NCBI GenBank assembly: GCA_027475525.1
Contig: JAMWFC010000032.1
Location: 2,046,001-2,110,000, forward strand
Direction: 5' to 3'
DNA: 64,000 nucleotides
DNA from: Macrolepiota albuminosa
Taxonomy: Eukaryota > Basidiomycota > Agaricomycetes > Agaricales > Agaricaceae
Made by a program: the position numbers and the translations under genes. Positions 1 through 10,600 of this stretch are shown piece after piece (position 1 is the first letter of the stretch; each line of letters starts with the position of its first letter). A model generated the notes under the pieces. It worked only from the letters and a program-made list of their open reading frames with translations. It did no database searches and was not told the origin of the DNA.

Positions 1-1
1 C

Positions 2-553
2 CTTCTCCGTCCACAAAAGCTATCACTCCTCTTACACGGCATCTTAGGCTCACCGTATCCGCGTTTTCATCTGCCCTTCTTCCAAAAGATAACCCACCTT
101 TCTATTATTAACAAATGGGAGGATTGGACAACGTGGTGGGGCTTTGAGGCGCTACCCTGTCTCACCCACCTTTCCTTTGACTTACGTGTCGGCCCGCATT
201 CATTAGACGACAAGGCATCATATGCCATCGCCCAGGCTCTCGGTGCCATTTTGTCACGTTGCGAACACATGCGTGTGTGTATTCTGCTCCTGATCTTCGA
301 CCCTTGCCCTAGTTTTACCGCTGCCAAAATCACCCACTACATGTCTATGTCCAAAGTCGATCAGAGACTCGTTTTCGTGGGCGACTCTGAGCCTTTCCTT
401 GACCGAGAAGCGCATTCTACACGAGAAGCTCGCCTTTGGCGCATGGCTGAAGAGGCTGTGAAGATTCAGGTCTCGGGCGGAGGTACGTTGCCTTTTCCGA
501 GGTCGCCAAATCTGTTTTTCATGTCTTTTGCGTCCTTCTCCTGTCTAAAATGA
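2..553 (+). CDS. 3' end of an F-box/LRR-like hypothetical protein (5' end outside window)
   Basis: The frame is open from the first bases of the window to a stop at 551-553, so this is the C-terminal part of a longer protein. Visible pieces are ITHLSIINKWEDW, LPCLTHLSFDLR, DQRLVFVGD and a final LWRMAEEAVKIQ. This pattern (leucine-rich strands, then a short D-R-phi-V-phi strand, then a Trp/Arg-rich helix) is typical of the large family of basidiomycete F-box-like proteins, whose members are presumed substrate adaptors of SCF ubiquitin ligases; that role is inferred. No F-box is visible because the N-terminus is missing. A consensus donor GTACGT at 483 suggests the real last exon may lie just downstream and that the final ~20 codons are intronic. 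A ~100-bp direct duplication starts at 497, at this 3' end. Confidence 0.6.
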   Translation, partial: LLRPQKLSLLLHGILGSPYPRFHLPFFQKITHLSIINKWEDWTTWWGFEALPCLTHLSFDLRVGPHSLDDKASYAIAQALGAILSRCEHMRVCILLLIFDPCPSFTAAKITHYMSMSKVDQRLVFVGDSEPFLDREAHSTREARLWRMAEEAVKIQVSGGGTLPFPRSPNLFFMSFASFSCLK

Positions 554-698
554 TACCAGGCACACTGGTTTTAGGAGTATGATTTCCGGGATAATCCGAG
601 GTCGCCAAATCCGTTTTTTCATGTCTTTTGCATCCTTCTCCTGTCTGAAATGATACCAGGCACACTGGTCTCTATAGGAGTATGATTTCCGGGATAAT
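497..698. repeat. Tandem direct duplication, two units of about 99 and 103 bp
   Basis: Unit 1 (497-595) and unit 2 (596-698) both run from ccgaggtcgccaaat to tgatttccgggataat. They differ by a few substitutions and small indels. The unit lengths are not 77 bp and the copies have diverged, so this is a real old duplication, unlike the exact 77-bp duplications elsewhere in the window. It lies at the 3' end of the F-box-like gene. Confidence 0.9.
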
Positions 699-1469
699 CG
701 AAAAAAAGATCTTCCGTCATGAACCCATATATGTATTCCTCGTTCTCCACGGATTTGTGATGATACCTTCAAGCTGTCCTGCCTGATTCCCTCCTTCTAC
801 GGTATGCCCATCAGACTGCCAAGTTTGCTTGCGCAGGGTGAGGCACCGTTCACATAGGGGATCAATGGATCCATGGTTGACTATGTTCGACTTGTGTAGG
901 TTGAGCGTGAAGATCGGGACAAGTGGTGACTATGCAGTTATGATACCATTACTATTACACTCTAGCTCGTCTTATCATTCCAGTCATTACCCATGACTGA
1001 GGAACTCTTCTACCTGCTCAAATGGCATGTTGTATCATAAACTTTTGAAAAAGGTGTTTTCTAGACAGTTGAAGTTGCGTACGGAACGGAATACTATCTG
1101 TGGTCGGATGACCGTAATGAAAGGCCGGTCCGAGTCGCTCCTAAGCTACCAGCTTATCAGATTAAGAGATTCAGAACCAACTTTGGCTTTGTTTGAGTCG
1201 CTGTCTAGTTTGATCACTCATCCAAGGTAACATAGTAACATGATTCTCAAGATATTTCATCTTATACGACACAAGCCTATGTCTTCCGCCAAAACTATTC
1301 CTCGCAACCGGCAACGACGTAACTAACTAAACTAGGGCGTTGGGTGTTTTACTTTTCATTCTTCGCAGCATACCCAGTTCAAGTGCCTGCGTGGCTCCGC
1401 AGCCATCTCGTGCTTAGGCTCCACCACATTTAAAAACGGACTGCTGGTCACGATCGTACAATTCACGAG
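699..1469. other. Intergenic region upstream of the SET gene
   Basis: No convincing gene. The only long frame (1027-1230) has no recognisable motif and no splice context. A TATA-like tttaaaa at 1429-1435 lies about 35 bp before the SET gene start codon and pyrimidine-rich stretches precede it, so the last ~150 bp plausibly hold the SET gene promoter. Confidence 0.5.
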
Positions 1470-2755
1470 ATGCCTTCTGCCGCCACCACATTTGTCAACC
1501 CCTCAAATTCTGCCTGGTGCAGTTCTACTTCTTCGAATTCGAGCGCTTCTCAAGTGCCGCCACCACATATATGTGCTCGAATAAACTCCTACGTCACCTC
1601 CAATCCCGCGCTGGCGCGACCCCTTTTTGATTTTGCAGAACATGTCCATAGCCGTTCCTACGTCATTCGCGATCTTGTCTTCAAAGACTTCAAGTCCTCT
1701 TTGTTGTTAGACGAAGGCGTGGAGAGAATGCTGCCAGAAACCTTTCATGTTCCCTATGCCACCCCATTGTATACGTTCAGAATAGGAGACACCAAAGACA
1801 ACGGTCGGGGCATGTTTGCACAAAGTGATCTACATGCCGGTGACGTCATCCTCATTGAACATCCCGCCGTAGTGGTTCCATACCTCGTGGGCTTGAATGT
1901 GCCCCTTGCGGATATCTATGGAGCTTTGGTTGATCGACTTGCTTACGAGATTCGCACGGAGTTATCGCAACTCTACAGTGGAAAAGATCATTGCCTTGAG
2001 GATATTATACATTTGAACGCGTTAGGTATCCAGCTTGAAGTACCAGATGTTCCCTGTCCTGAGCTCACGACCCACCGAGCTGTGTTTCTCAACACGAGTA
2101 GATGCAATCACAGGTGAGTTCTGCCTTCTACATTGACAATATCGTTCTTCCTCGCTGATGCCCCAATAGTTGCGGACCCAATGCACGGTGGGATTGGGAC
2201 ACGAGTACTTTCTCCCTCTATCTCTCGGCCGTCCGCCCGATCAGGAAAGGCGCAGAAATCACAATTAATTACACGTCGTGTACTAGTCCGCGTCGCGAAA
2301 GGCAGGCGATTCTTCAGGCCCAATACGGCTTCATCTGTCGATGTCGCTACTGCAACCTTCCCTCCGAAGACGCTGTGCGTCGTAGTGACATTGCTCGCAT
2401 GGCCCTCGATCAGTTCTGGAGCACATTGCCATCGTTTGAAGAGTGGTGCCTCGATACCTCTCTTCCCGAGGACATGCTGATAAAGTTGCACGTCGAAGCC
2501 TTGCATATGATAAAGCAGGAAGGCCTCCAGGTACTCGATGGCGAGCGACATGTTGACGCCATCGCCATGTGTTACGGCGCCCTTGCAGATACCGAGATGT
2601 TTCGGGCATGGATAGAGAGAGTGCGGGACGGTAAGGCTGATACAGACCCCGCGCGAGCGCTGGTGTTCGCAAAATGGCTGTCGAACCCGACATCATTTCC
2701 TGCCTGGGGCTGGAAAAAGACATTTTGTGGGAGAAAGAGGACCTTGCTCGTCTAG
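1470..2755 (+). CDS. SET-domain protein (putative lysine methyltransferase), two exons
   Basis: Exons 1470-2113 and 2170-2755 join in phase across a 56-bp intron (GTGAGT...AATAG), giving 409 aa. The N-terminal third is Ser-rich and then helical. The SET fold starts near residue 110 (RIGDTKDNGRGMFAQSDLHAGD, a glycine-rich strand). The splice recreates NHSCGPNARW at the junction (about residue 213), the SAM-binding core motif. It is followed by GAEITINYT, the catalytic Tyr motif, and a cysteine-rich post-SET CRCRYC. The first exon alone would lack the catalytic core, which supports the intron. SET proteins transfer methyl groups from S-adenosylmethionine to lysines; the substrate (histone or not) cannot be told. 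The layout resembles the SMYD-like fungal SET proteins without a clear MYND finger. It is convergent with the glycosidase gene downstream. Confidence 0.88.
2114..2169 (+). other. Intron of the SET gene
   Basis: 56 bp, donor GTGAGT, acceptor CCCAATAG. Removing it joins AG|T into a Ser codon and restores the NHSCGPN motif in frame. Confidence 0.9.
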
Positions 2756-3345
2756 TTATGATACATACCCATGCAGGACATGTTGTGCTACTACTCGATG
2801 TTTTACTTCCCACCATGCAGGTGTATCAATATGCGATGCTGCTCAGAAGAACGTCCATTAACAGGTTGTTAGCCACGGCAAAATCTTCAAATCAAAAACC
2901 ATGTTCGGATCACGTAAAATAGCCCAGGGCAGGTAGGATATGGCGAAAGGTATGCTGCTCAGACAATTGGAAAGATGGCCCGTAGTTTGTCCATTCAGAG
3001 CTTGACAGTGTGCACTGCCATATATGCAGTTCCCACATGCTTAATAATGCCCGGACTTACAATATATCTCTTCAAGGGCAAATTGTGCTGTTCCTCATGC
3101 TATCGAGAAGTCCAAATGCCCGTTCACTGGCCCAAAACGATCGTGACGTTTCGCGGCAGAAGAAAGTCTTGCTTATTTACGTGCTTCTGAATTCAATAAG
3201 TTTGCTAACTAGCTTAAAGAACGCGCGTGAACGACAATCCGAAGCATCTGCATTCAACATAATATTCAATAAGAACAAGCCTAATCGGCAGAAACGGAAA
3301 AAAGTCCGTATCCAATTAAATTCCGAAATCCGAATAAAAATCCAA
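2756..3345. other. Convergent intergenic region
   Basis: Lies between the stops of the SET gene (+) and the glycosidase (-). It holds short frames without motifs and an A-rich stretch around 3250-3360. No RNA gene or repeat was recognised; it presumably contains both 3' UTRs. Confidence 0.5.
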
Positions 3346-5064
3346 TTAAACGAGTACACCCCAGCAAACGCCGAGAAAAACGAAGCTCCATTTTAGTAGT
3401 TCAGGACTTCCACTTGAGCGCTTCGCACCATTCGCGCCTTTTGACCCGTCCGCCACCCAATCGCGCCATGCAGAGTGCATCTCAACGACGAAGGCCTGTC
3501 CCTCTGGACTTTCCGACCCTTCGGCGCCATACGAATCTGGATTCACTACAGGCGTCAGCCATCCATTCACATCAAAGTGCTCAAGTGTGGCATTCGACGA
3601 AGAGTTTGTGTTTGGGGCAGAAAGCGCCTTGCGGGTGCGTTCCGCGATTGGAAGAAAGGTGTGTGTGCCCCAGATGAGGGAGAGCCGGTACACTGTGCTC
3701 GCGAGGAGTGCGGTAGAGGATGCGTCGAAGAAATTACCGTCCGCGGTGACCGGCTGTGAAGCGTAGTTGGTAAAGAGGTTAGATGAATTGTCCTACAAGC
3801 ACATCAGCGACCGGAAGGCAGAGGAGGGAGTGAAAACGGACTAGATGAGGATACATCGCCGCATGAATTTCCAGCACCCAGGCTGCCAGGTCTTGCTGTT
3901 GAGATTTCAAGGTATTCGAGAATTGAGAATTTTTATAAGTGCCAAGGACGCGCAACATGCCCGCTGCTGCCCACGCATTTCCAGTCGACCAATGGCCCTC
4001 GTCATTTCCGCTGGTTCCAAGCAGTACATGCTTCCATAGGTTGTTTGCGGAGGTGTCTCGAAGGTACGAGCGATATAGTGAAATCTGATTATATGCTTCA
4101 AGGAGGAGAGTACGATTTTGTGTGATCATCCCATAGTAGGCCAAGAACGGTGGCACCATGTAAACGAAATCACTCCTGCGAGAAATCCTGTCAGTACGAA
4201 ACTCCAGAACGGTGACACAAATGTCAAGTAGCGCGCTAAATTAAATTAAAAGAATCAGGGGCAAACGCCACTTCCTTCGGACCCGTTGAAAGCCAATCTT
4301 TGGTTGAATGTACGTCATTCAGAAGGAAAGGAAAGAAGTCAAATTGGCTTTTGCAGCAAGAATGAATGAATTCGGAGGCAGAGCGGGCCTCCTATATAGT
4401 TCTCTCAGTTAAGCTCAACAATGATTGAACCCCAATATGGAAAGAAGATTGATTATTAAGCGAAAGATAACTCAGACTCACCAAAGCTGGACTTGTGAAA
4501 CGCGATGTGACAAAGCACCATCACTCGTCCTGGGCACTTTGAACTCCAGAAAATCAAGTTGATCCTTTGCGGCACCAGTATAGTCTTCACCACCCTGACC
4601 TGTCCAATTCGCGATCAAGACAGCAAACCCGATAGATGCCGGATCTGCCGCACTACCATCTTGGATGAGAGGCTGTGGACCTGTGATATTACCGTTCGAC
4701 TGGCTACGATTCGCAACGATGTCGTGAGGGATTTGAAAGAACGTATCCATGGGCGAGGAAAGAGAGTCGGGTATCGTTGAGGGAGGTGGCAGAGAATTAG
4801 AGACCGATAGCACAGAATAACGTGTTGCGTTCATAGCGAGGATAGTTTGTGCGCGAGTACCAAGCTCCCAACTGCGGTCAAGAAGTGAGTTCTATCGTCA
4901 AGAAACCATTCAGGATGAGGATACCTGTGCTTTGCACCATCTACTAATCTGGCACAGACGAGTGCGAGCTGGTCATTGGATAGTTCTTGTGCTTGTGCGA
5001 ATACAAAGAGCGCGGCTAAGAAAAACAAACGAGAGCATGACAGGATCCTGAACATGCCGGCCAT
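3346..5064 (-). CDS. Secreted six-hairpin glycosidase-like protein (GH88/GH105 type), four exons
   Basis: Exons (minus strand) 5064-4925, 4871-4482, 4175-3842 and 3792-3346 join in phase to 436 aa. Residues 1-26 form a signal peptide (a hydrophobic FFLAALFVFAQA ends it). Typical hairpin-glycosidase pieces follow: DFVYMVPPFLAYYG, GHWSTGNAWAAAGMLRVL, FFDASSTALLASTVYRLSL and GQAFVVEMHSAWRDW. The (alpha/alpha)6 fold of GH88/GH105 cleaves unsaturated uronyl-rhamnose from pectin fragments, but many basidiomycete members are uncharacterised, so the substrate is unknown. The C-terminus (after SSGSPE) is a ~20-residue hydrophobic tail, which suggests a GPI anchor. Introns are 53, 306 and 49 bp; the second is unusually long. 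The third uses GTCCGT and may hide a few residues, so that junction is the least certain. Met at 5055 is an alternative start. Confidence 0.85.
4176..4481 (-). other. Long intron (306 bp) in the glycosidase gene
   Basis: Donor GTGAGT and acceptor CTCGCAG join LW|SDFVYM in phase. At 306 bp it is five to six times longer than the other introns here. No open exon fits inside it, so an old insertion is possible. Confidence 0.7.
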
Positions 5065-6800
5065 GCGAAGAGCGGGTATAGGTATATGAGAGCAGTTGGG
5101 GGCCGGGTATTAATCTTGAAGTCGTCTTTGATAAATAAACCTCCAAAGGCCAAGAAAGCCAAAATGGCTGCGACAAACCAAGTGCATACGGAATGCCGAA
5201 GATCATGGGTTGACAAGTTACGAAAATAGATTTGTCAGGACATCGGTCAACTCCGCCCGCCAGTCTTACCTTTTGATACATCCTTCTACCCTTCAACGTT
5301 CAACCTCTCAAGCTGAAAGCGCCTGTAAAGTATCTTGTACACTTCTCCATCGGAGTCCCATTCACGCTAAAAAGTCATCTCACACAGATGTTTCTTAATA
5401 TAATATAATGATTATCATGGTGGGTTTATGGTGGATCAAAGAAAGTCCGTTGGATGTACTCGGATATCAAAACAAGATATAAGGACAAAGAGTACATCTC
5501 TTCTTGGTGTCTCAGGCGGTTTCGTAACTATTCTCCAGATTTTTGTCAGAACACCTCCCCACTTACACGTCCGCTTGTTCAGAAACTGGGAGCACACCTG
5601 TTGTTTGTCGTAGGTTGTGCCAAGAACACATCGACCTCTTTGAACAAAGATCAGTGCGTTTTTATCGAAGAGATCAACCTCTTCTAATCTTCTCTTAAAC
5701 ATTCTCAATTGTGGCTTCAGTTATTGGCGTATCCAATCCTTGGAGACTCAAACTGTCTTTGGTTGCTTTGTTCACTGGACCACGCGGCCAGTTTGATTTG
5801 CATTGATGCACGCTTCCACGCTTTTTTTAAAGCTTCTGCCAGTAAAGCTAGTCTTTGACGCGTCAAACAGTCTTCGTTAGAGTTCGCATTCTCTGCCATA
5901 CTAAGCATGTCTTTGAGATACGAATGGTGAGTCCATGCATGACTTAAACATTGTACTGTTGAGATAAACACAGCTAGCTCTACTTAGCGACTTACGTGAA
6001 TCCGATACTATGTTTGTGTGACAACATATGGAGCCCAGACCAAGTCTCACGACCTAACTTCCCATCCATCAATGTTTCACGAGGACTACGGCATGTGAAG
6101 TCCCAACACAGGTGTTCGTTCGGGTGCTCATGGCATTGCATTACGTGGTAACTCCGAAACTATTTCCCTCCAGCTATCATGTGTGCCCTGCCTGTAGAGA
6201 AATTCTGCGAGTAAAAGGTAGTCCTAATTCCTATCACGGAATTATTCCCTTACTTTTTCGAAATCTCATCGATTAGTTCCACCATCCCGACTCAGTATTG
6301 GAAAACCAGATATAGATCCGTATTCTTCACAGTGGGTATTATGAATCCTATCGCAAAGTATGGAGCAAGGAGGGAATGCACTCCCGAACACCCATTCTAG
6401 CAAAACCTTTCAGGGACTGACAGATCCCTAACAAGCTTGGAATGCATCAGGTCTCCCTTAGAACCATCCAGTTTAGTCATCTCGGCAATGACTAAGGTCT
6501 TCAACTTCCAGTTTCTGAACAATGCGCCGAACATTGTAGAAATGCTATAGGAAACCCTCTGCGACTTATATATATATATATCCTTGCTCGGAGTAAATTT
6601 GAGACGAGCAGGTAGTTACACACCTGTTGCTACCACAGAACCTGTCTGCTTCCCGCAATGATACTGCTCCAATTGACACATATTATACTCCTCTTTAGGA
6701 TCCTTATTCATACCGCACGCTGTGAATTCTGCACAGCACAACGCACGGTTGCACAGATATAGTCGTACAACATGTGCCAACACAGTACCGCAACATGATT
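5065..6800. other. Weakly coding stretch upstream of the glycosidase; no confirmed gene
   Basis: Bases just above 5064 should hold the glycosidase promoter. Beyond that, two minus-strand frames (5708-5436 and 5971-5717) contain non-random-looking sequence such as RQRLALLAEALKKAWKRA. Candidate splice sites lie nearby (GTAAGT ending at 5996, acceptor ACAG at 5956, GTAAGT near 5571). I could not join them into one frame, and the apparent 40-bp intron is too short. They may be remnants of a decayed gene. A (TA)n tract lies near 6568. Function unknown. Confidence 0.3.
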
Positions 6801-7005
6801 GTTGTAATCAGACGTAAGTTATAAACTCAGAAGTAGACCAACGTAGTGGTAAACAACTAGAATTATACTCTACCTCTTGTAATCAGACGTAAGTTATAAC
6901 CTGTAGAGTATATGAGAATGAGTGGGGTTTATAATATAAGTAATACACACCTCAGAAGTAGACCAACCTAGTGGTAAACAACTGAGGTGCGGTATGGATA
7001 CGACA
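6800..7005. repeat. Short repeat unit with duplicated internal modules, possibly a solo LTR remnant
   Basis: Begins TGTTGTAATC and ends ATACGACA. Two modules each occur twice: gtaatcagacgtaagttata at 6804 and 6878, and ctcagaagtagaccaac plus tagtggtaaacaact at 6826 and 6952. TG...CA ends and 206-bp size would suit a small LTR (read on the minus strand it starts TGTCGTATCC). The flanks (atgat / atcgt) do not form a clear target-site duplication, so the assignment is tentative. Confidence 0.45.
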
Positions 7006-7421
7006 ATCGTAAGTATTAGTAACCAAAAAGTATGACGAAGGTAAATGAGGTCAAGCCATGAATATCAACTTGATTCCTTCCCAATACCCTGACAATTTGA
7101 AGTAGAAAAAGTCCTTGAACATTTGAACACATGTACACATACATACGTAATATCTAGGATACAACAATAGCCAGTGAGGTCTTCAGCAGGCATTGCATGT
7201 TTGTAAGGAAGTATACTACATGTAACTACTAATACTACTACAAATACTACTACAATACCAATGTTAGATCTCGTAAAAGAACTAGCAACATGCGCGATGG
7301 GCGTTTTAAGACATTCATTCAGATCAGCTTGACCCACAAAGAACGAAAGTCAGAGCCGACAAGGCAGAACATCAGAATCACTGCCAAATCACCTGACAAA
7401 CGCGAACTGAGAGCAGCACAC

Positions 7422-8534
7422 CTAATTCTTTTCCTCTTCCACGCCACGTATCCGCCCACGACTCATCCACAACCACCACGCCACCAGGCCGACCACAGTG
7501 CCCGCCAACACCGCAGCCAGGAGCACTGCACCACCCACGATTCCCGCTTCTGCCGCCCTCCCCGCTGTCAACATGCCTTGCTTCCCTGCTAGGCACGTGA
7601 CTCCGAGCGCTGCCGCCGCACCGCCTACACAGATGAGAATGATCACACACGCCAAGTACCCAGCAATATCCAGTACACGCGCAAGTGCTCCCCCACGTAC
7701 CTCATCATCGTCTTCGAAAAAATCGTCCCTCGGTGTCCGTGAACGGGTTTGCGCGTGATACGAAGATGGAAGGATGACGTAAAGAGTGAGGAAGAGCGGG
7801 AGGGAGAGGATTATCCCGCCCGTTGCTGCTGCATTTGCTGAAGACAGGAGGGAGGGCGACCAGGGGTTGCGGCTGTCCGTGTTCGTCGGCGAGGACGAGG
7901 AGGCGCGTCGGAGGAGGCTGTGTCCGACGATGACGTACAACACAGAAAGCAACGGAGGTAAGGGTAGGAATAGTAGAACAAGAATGACGCGTCGATATTT
8001 CCGAACGAGTGTGGAGCCAGTAATTCGTTGGAACAGCGTTTGGCTAATCTGGGGGGCGCGTCGCTCGGATGGAGGTGGCGGACTTTGGGGCGGGTTTGGA
8101 GGTGGAATTTGGGGTGGAGCAAGGTGGTGGTTGTAGTAATGATGATGAACGTAATAAGTCTGTTGGACCATCATGTGTTTTGGGTTGGCTGGGTCTACGT
8201 TCACCGAGGATGCAGTAGGAGACAACGTGCTCATATATGGCTCCGGTTGTAGGTGTGTGTTCGAAACAACAGGAACGGCCGGCGCAGAAGTATGGTAATG
8301 ATACGACGCCGGCGTATATGGATGGTATGGGTGTGGCGGGAGGTGGGAAACGCCCTTGGTTGGCACCTGGGATGAACCCTGGTTTACATCGGGAGTCATC
8401 GGAGTCAAAGGTGGGCGACGGAAAACTTCAGTCGACCTGCTCGTGGAGGGCTGCGATATACTGTTACGGGACGTGCTCTCGACAGCAATTTCGGTGGTTG
8501 CACGGCGCCGAGAATTGCTCGGACGACTGGACAT
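7422..8534 (-). CDS. Four-helix membrane protein with proline-rich N-terminus, unknown function
   Basis: Single-exon frame of 370 aa. Residues ~1-170 are rich in Ser, Pro, His and Tyr, with a PPQIPPPNPPQSPPPP run and a His/Tyr stretch (YYVHHHYYNHH); this part is probably disordered and cytosolic. A basic RKYRR precedes helix 1 (VILVLLFLPLPPLLSVLYVIV). Three more hydrophobic helices follow: GGIILSLPLFLTLYVIL, LDIAGYLACVIILICVGG, and a final AGIVGG...VAWWLWM. An acidic loop (DDFFEDDDE) lies between helices 2 and 3. The protein ends in a short basic/acidic tail. The composition looks like an ordinary host gene, and a TATA-like atatatttat lies just upstream on the coding strand. I do not recognise a family; fungal proteins with this layout are usually left as hypothetical. 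Confidence 0.7.
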   Translation of the reverse strand: MSSRPSNSRRRATTEIAVESTSRNSISQPSTSRSTEVFRRPPLTPMTPDVNQGSSQVPTKGVSHLPPHPYHPYTPASYHYHTSAPAVPVVSNTHLQPEPYMSTLSPTASSVNVDPANPKHMMVQQTYYVHHHYYNHHLAPPQIPPPNPPQSPPPPSERRAPQISQTLFQRITGSTLVRKYRRVILVLLFLPLPPLLSVLYVIVGHSLLRRASSSSPTNTDSRNPWSPSLLSSANAAATGGIILSLPLFLTLYVILPSSYHAQTRSRTPRDDFFEDDDEVRGGALARVLDIAGYLACVIILICVGGAAAALGVTCLAGKQGMLTAGRAAEAGIVGGAVLLAAVLAGTVVGLVAWWLWMSRGRIRGVEEEKN

Positions 8535-9376
8535 GATATATTTATGCGGAGGTGTGGGTGGGAAGCAAAAGAACCAAAGTCACAGCCACAAGGAGCTTTT
8601 CGAAGCATATTTAGAGAACATCATGTCAAGTTGATACAGATCGAAGCGCGTCGTACCATTTATAAATTTCGAAGTGATGGTGCGAACATTTTACGAGTTC
8701 TGTACAGAGTGAATAACTGGTGTCAATACTATTCGCCTTCCGTGGTGTGCATCGCGTGTATGGGCATAACAGACTGAGCCATGACGCCTACAGAACTTGG
8801 CATGAATCTACGGTGAGTCAAGAGCACCGTCAAAAAGAACCAAGAAGTCCCTCACTTTTACCTCCCCAAATTCTTAAGCTCTAAAAGAATATCACAGAGC
8901 TTCCAAACACAAGCCCAGCACGGTATTCCCAGAGATCTGTTTTCCATACTCCAACATGCTAGTCCGAATTAGTCAGGGTCAGAGTTCGCGGTTGAATGAG
9001 CACTTTGTCCACGAAACGTAAAAGGCTTCGAAGCTTTAATTCCGAGGTCGACAAGCGGTTTCCGAAGACAGCAAAGTGGAATATCAAAGGAGGTTGGAAA
9101 AGGAACCGATACACAAATTTGCCTGGCGTAATTTAATCACATGGCTGACCCGCGTGCACCTCCCTTGCGTCACGCGGTTTTTCTTGTTCGACCAAACCTA
9201 GTCTATTCGCTTCCTCTTAAGTCATAAAATGCCCAATTTTCACAACTTTTTTCAACTTTTTTTTCGTCAACTAGCCAATAACTCTTGATGCATCCACTAC
9301 CTCTGTCTAATGTCAGGACGCAGGTACCAAAACACATCTGTTGTGACTCTCGACAACCATATTCCCGACTCTCTTA
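8535..9376. other. Boundary between gene island and transposon region; no gene seen
   Basis: The first 150 bp should carry the promoter of the membrane-protein gene. The rest has no frame with recognisable motifs, and base composition drifts toward AT after about 9200. The last recognisable host gene in the window ends here. Confidence 0.5.
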
Positions 9377-10600
9377 TGTAAGTAAGAGAAAGGGTTCTTT
9401 TACAAGCTCGAACATCTCAGTTCTCCTCAAAGTTTACTGCAGATCATGTGATGCTCTAGAATGTTCTAGAAGTTTCTATTAAGTTCCTTATTAGTATTCT
9501 TTTCAAATCAAATCATTTATTCAATGTCATATTCAATGTCATCATTATCATGACTTTAAACTTGTCTGTTTTGTACCATTGTCTGCTACTGCTATTCACA
9601 TTCACATACAGTTATTGTCAATATAATACTATATCAAAAAAACAGACATATATACGAGATCAAATTGCTGCAGAGCCAACAGATGAAGAACTTCCTGAGA
9701 CAAAGATGACTGACTCTCACATCACAAGGTTACAAGGTCTAATATGCCTATACATATATACAGACTGATTGTGATAGAAGCTGCTGTTTATCCAAGCTCA
9801 GAAATTTTTTATTATGTGTGTCTTCCCTTTATTCACAGACTTGCTGAATGCAACAAACAGTGTATAAGTACCCCAATAATCTTCACATTCATTCTCTTAG
9901 TCAGAGTCCAAGTGTTTGTCATTTGGTTTATAATCAGCATCTTTGCAATTTGGCTACAGGATTATTCAATAAGACCTGATCCAAATCTGTGCTTTCTCTT
10001 TATGTATAAAACTCTGAACTTTTGCCTGTTGAGATTAGATTAGCAATTCTTTTTGAACATTTTAATATGCAGTAAGCTTTCTTAATTTTTGAATCTTTCC
10101 TCTCAAAAAATTTAGACTAAGTATGTAATATACCTCCTCAAAAAATATTGTGTTTTTATAACTTTCAAGGTCAGTTTCCTTCTAAATTTTTTGTTGCTCT
10201 ATATAAAAATGAAAATTACAGTCACTACAGACCTGTTTTCAAATGTGATTATATATTGTCCACACAAACAATTATATAATGATATTATTATTACTGTATA
10301 ATATAATATATCTCAACTCTTTTAATATATATAAGAGTAAAAGAATAAGAGAATATAAGAGAATTGATTTTTTTTTCTTTTACAAGGTTGAACATCTCGA
10401 GTTCCTTCTCAAATTTGCCTCAGATCATGTGATGTTTTAGAAGTGTCTATAAAGTTCCTTATTAGTGCTTGTATTGTCTCACTTATTTTTTTTCAATTCA
10501 ATTATTATTAATATTTACAACTTTATATTTGTCTGTTTTGTTATTATTATTTGCTACTGCTATTTAAACATTATTTTGTCATATTGGTATGTTTTTTGTT
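9377..10600. repeat. Pair of diverged direct repeats (about 9383-9610 and 10337-10590), LTR-like
   Basis: Both copies share ordered blocks: aagagaa, tcttttacaagnt(c/t)gaacatctc, cagatcatgtgatg, taagttccttattag, and tgtctgttttgt...tgctactgctatt. They lie about 950 bp apart in the same orientation with AT-rich sequence between, which fits LTRs of a very decayed short element or two solo LTRs. Differences are mostly C/G in copy 1 against T/A in copy 2, so the second copy is more decayed. Confidence 0.55.
9459..9476. promoter_or_regulatory. Perfect four-unit heat-shock element in an LTR-like repeat
   Basis: The sequence GAAtgTTCtaGAAgtTTC has four alternating GAA/TTC units, each spaced by exactly 2 bp, the consensus binding site of heat-shock factor trimers. 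It sits in copy 1 of the repeat pair; copy 2 has decayed at this place (gatgttttagaagtgtc). Function is inferred from the motif only. Confidence 0.5.

Noticed and set aside
1027..1230. 67-codon plus-strand frame
   Set aside because: No motif, no splice context, lies in the presumed promoter region of the SET gene.
3010..3396. 128-codon plus-strand frame between SET and glycosidase genes
   Set aside because: Basic low-complexity end (KNKPNRQKRKK) and overlap with the antisense last exon of the glycosidase make it a chance frame.
5717..5996. Two-exon minus-strand gene across a GTAAGT...ACAG intron
   Set aside because: The intron would be only 40 bp and the two frames do not join in phase.
7498..8252. 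Long plus-strand frames opposite the membrane-protein gene
   Set aside because: They are shadows of a Pro/Ser/Gly-rich gene on the minus strand.
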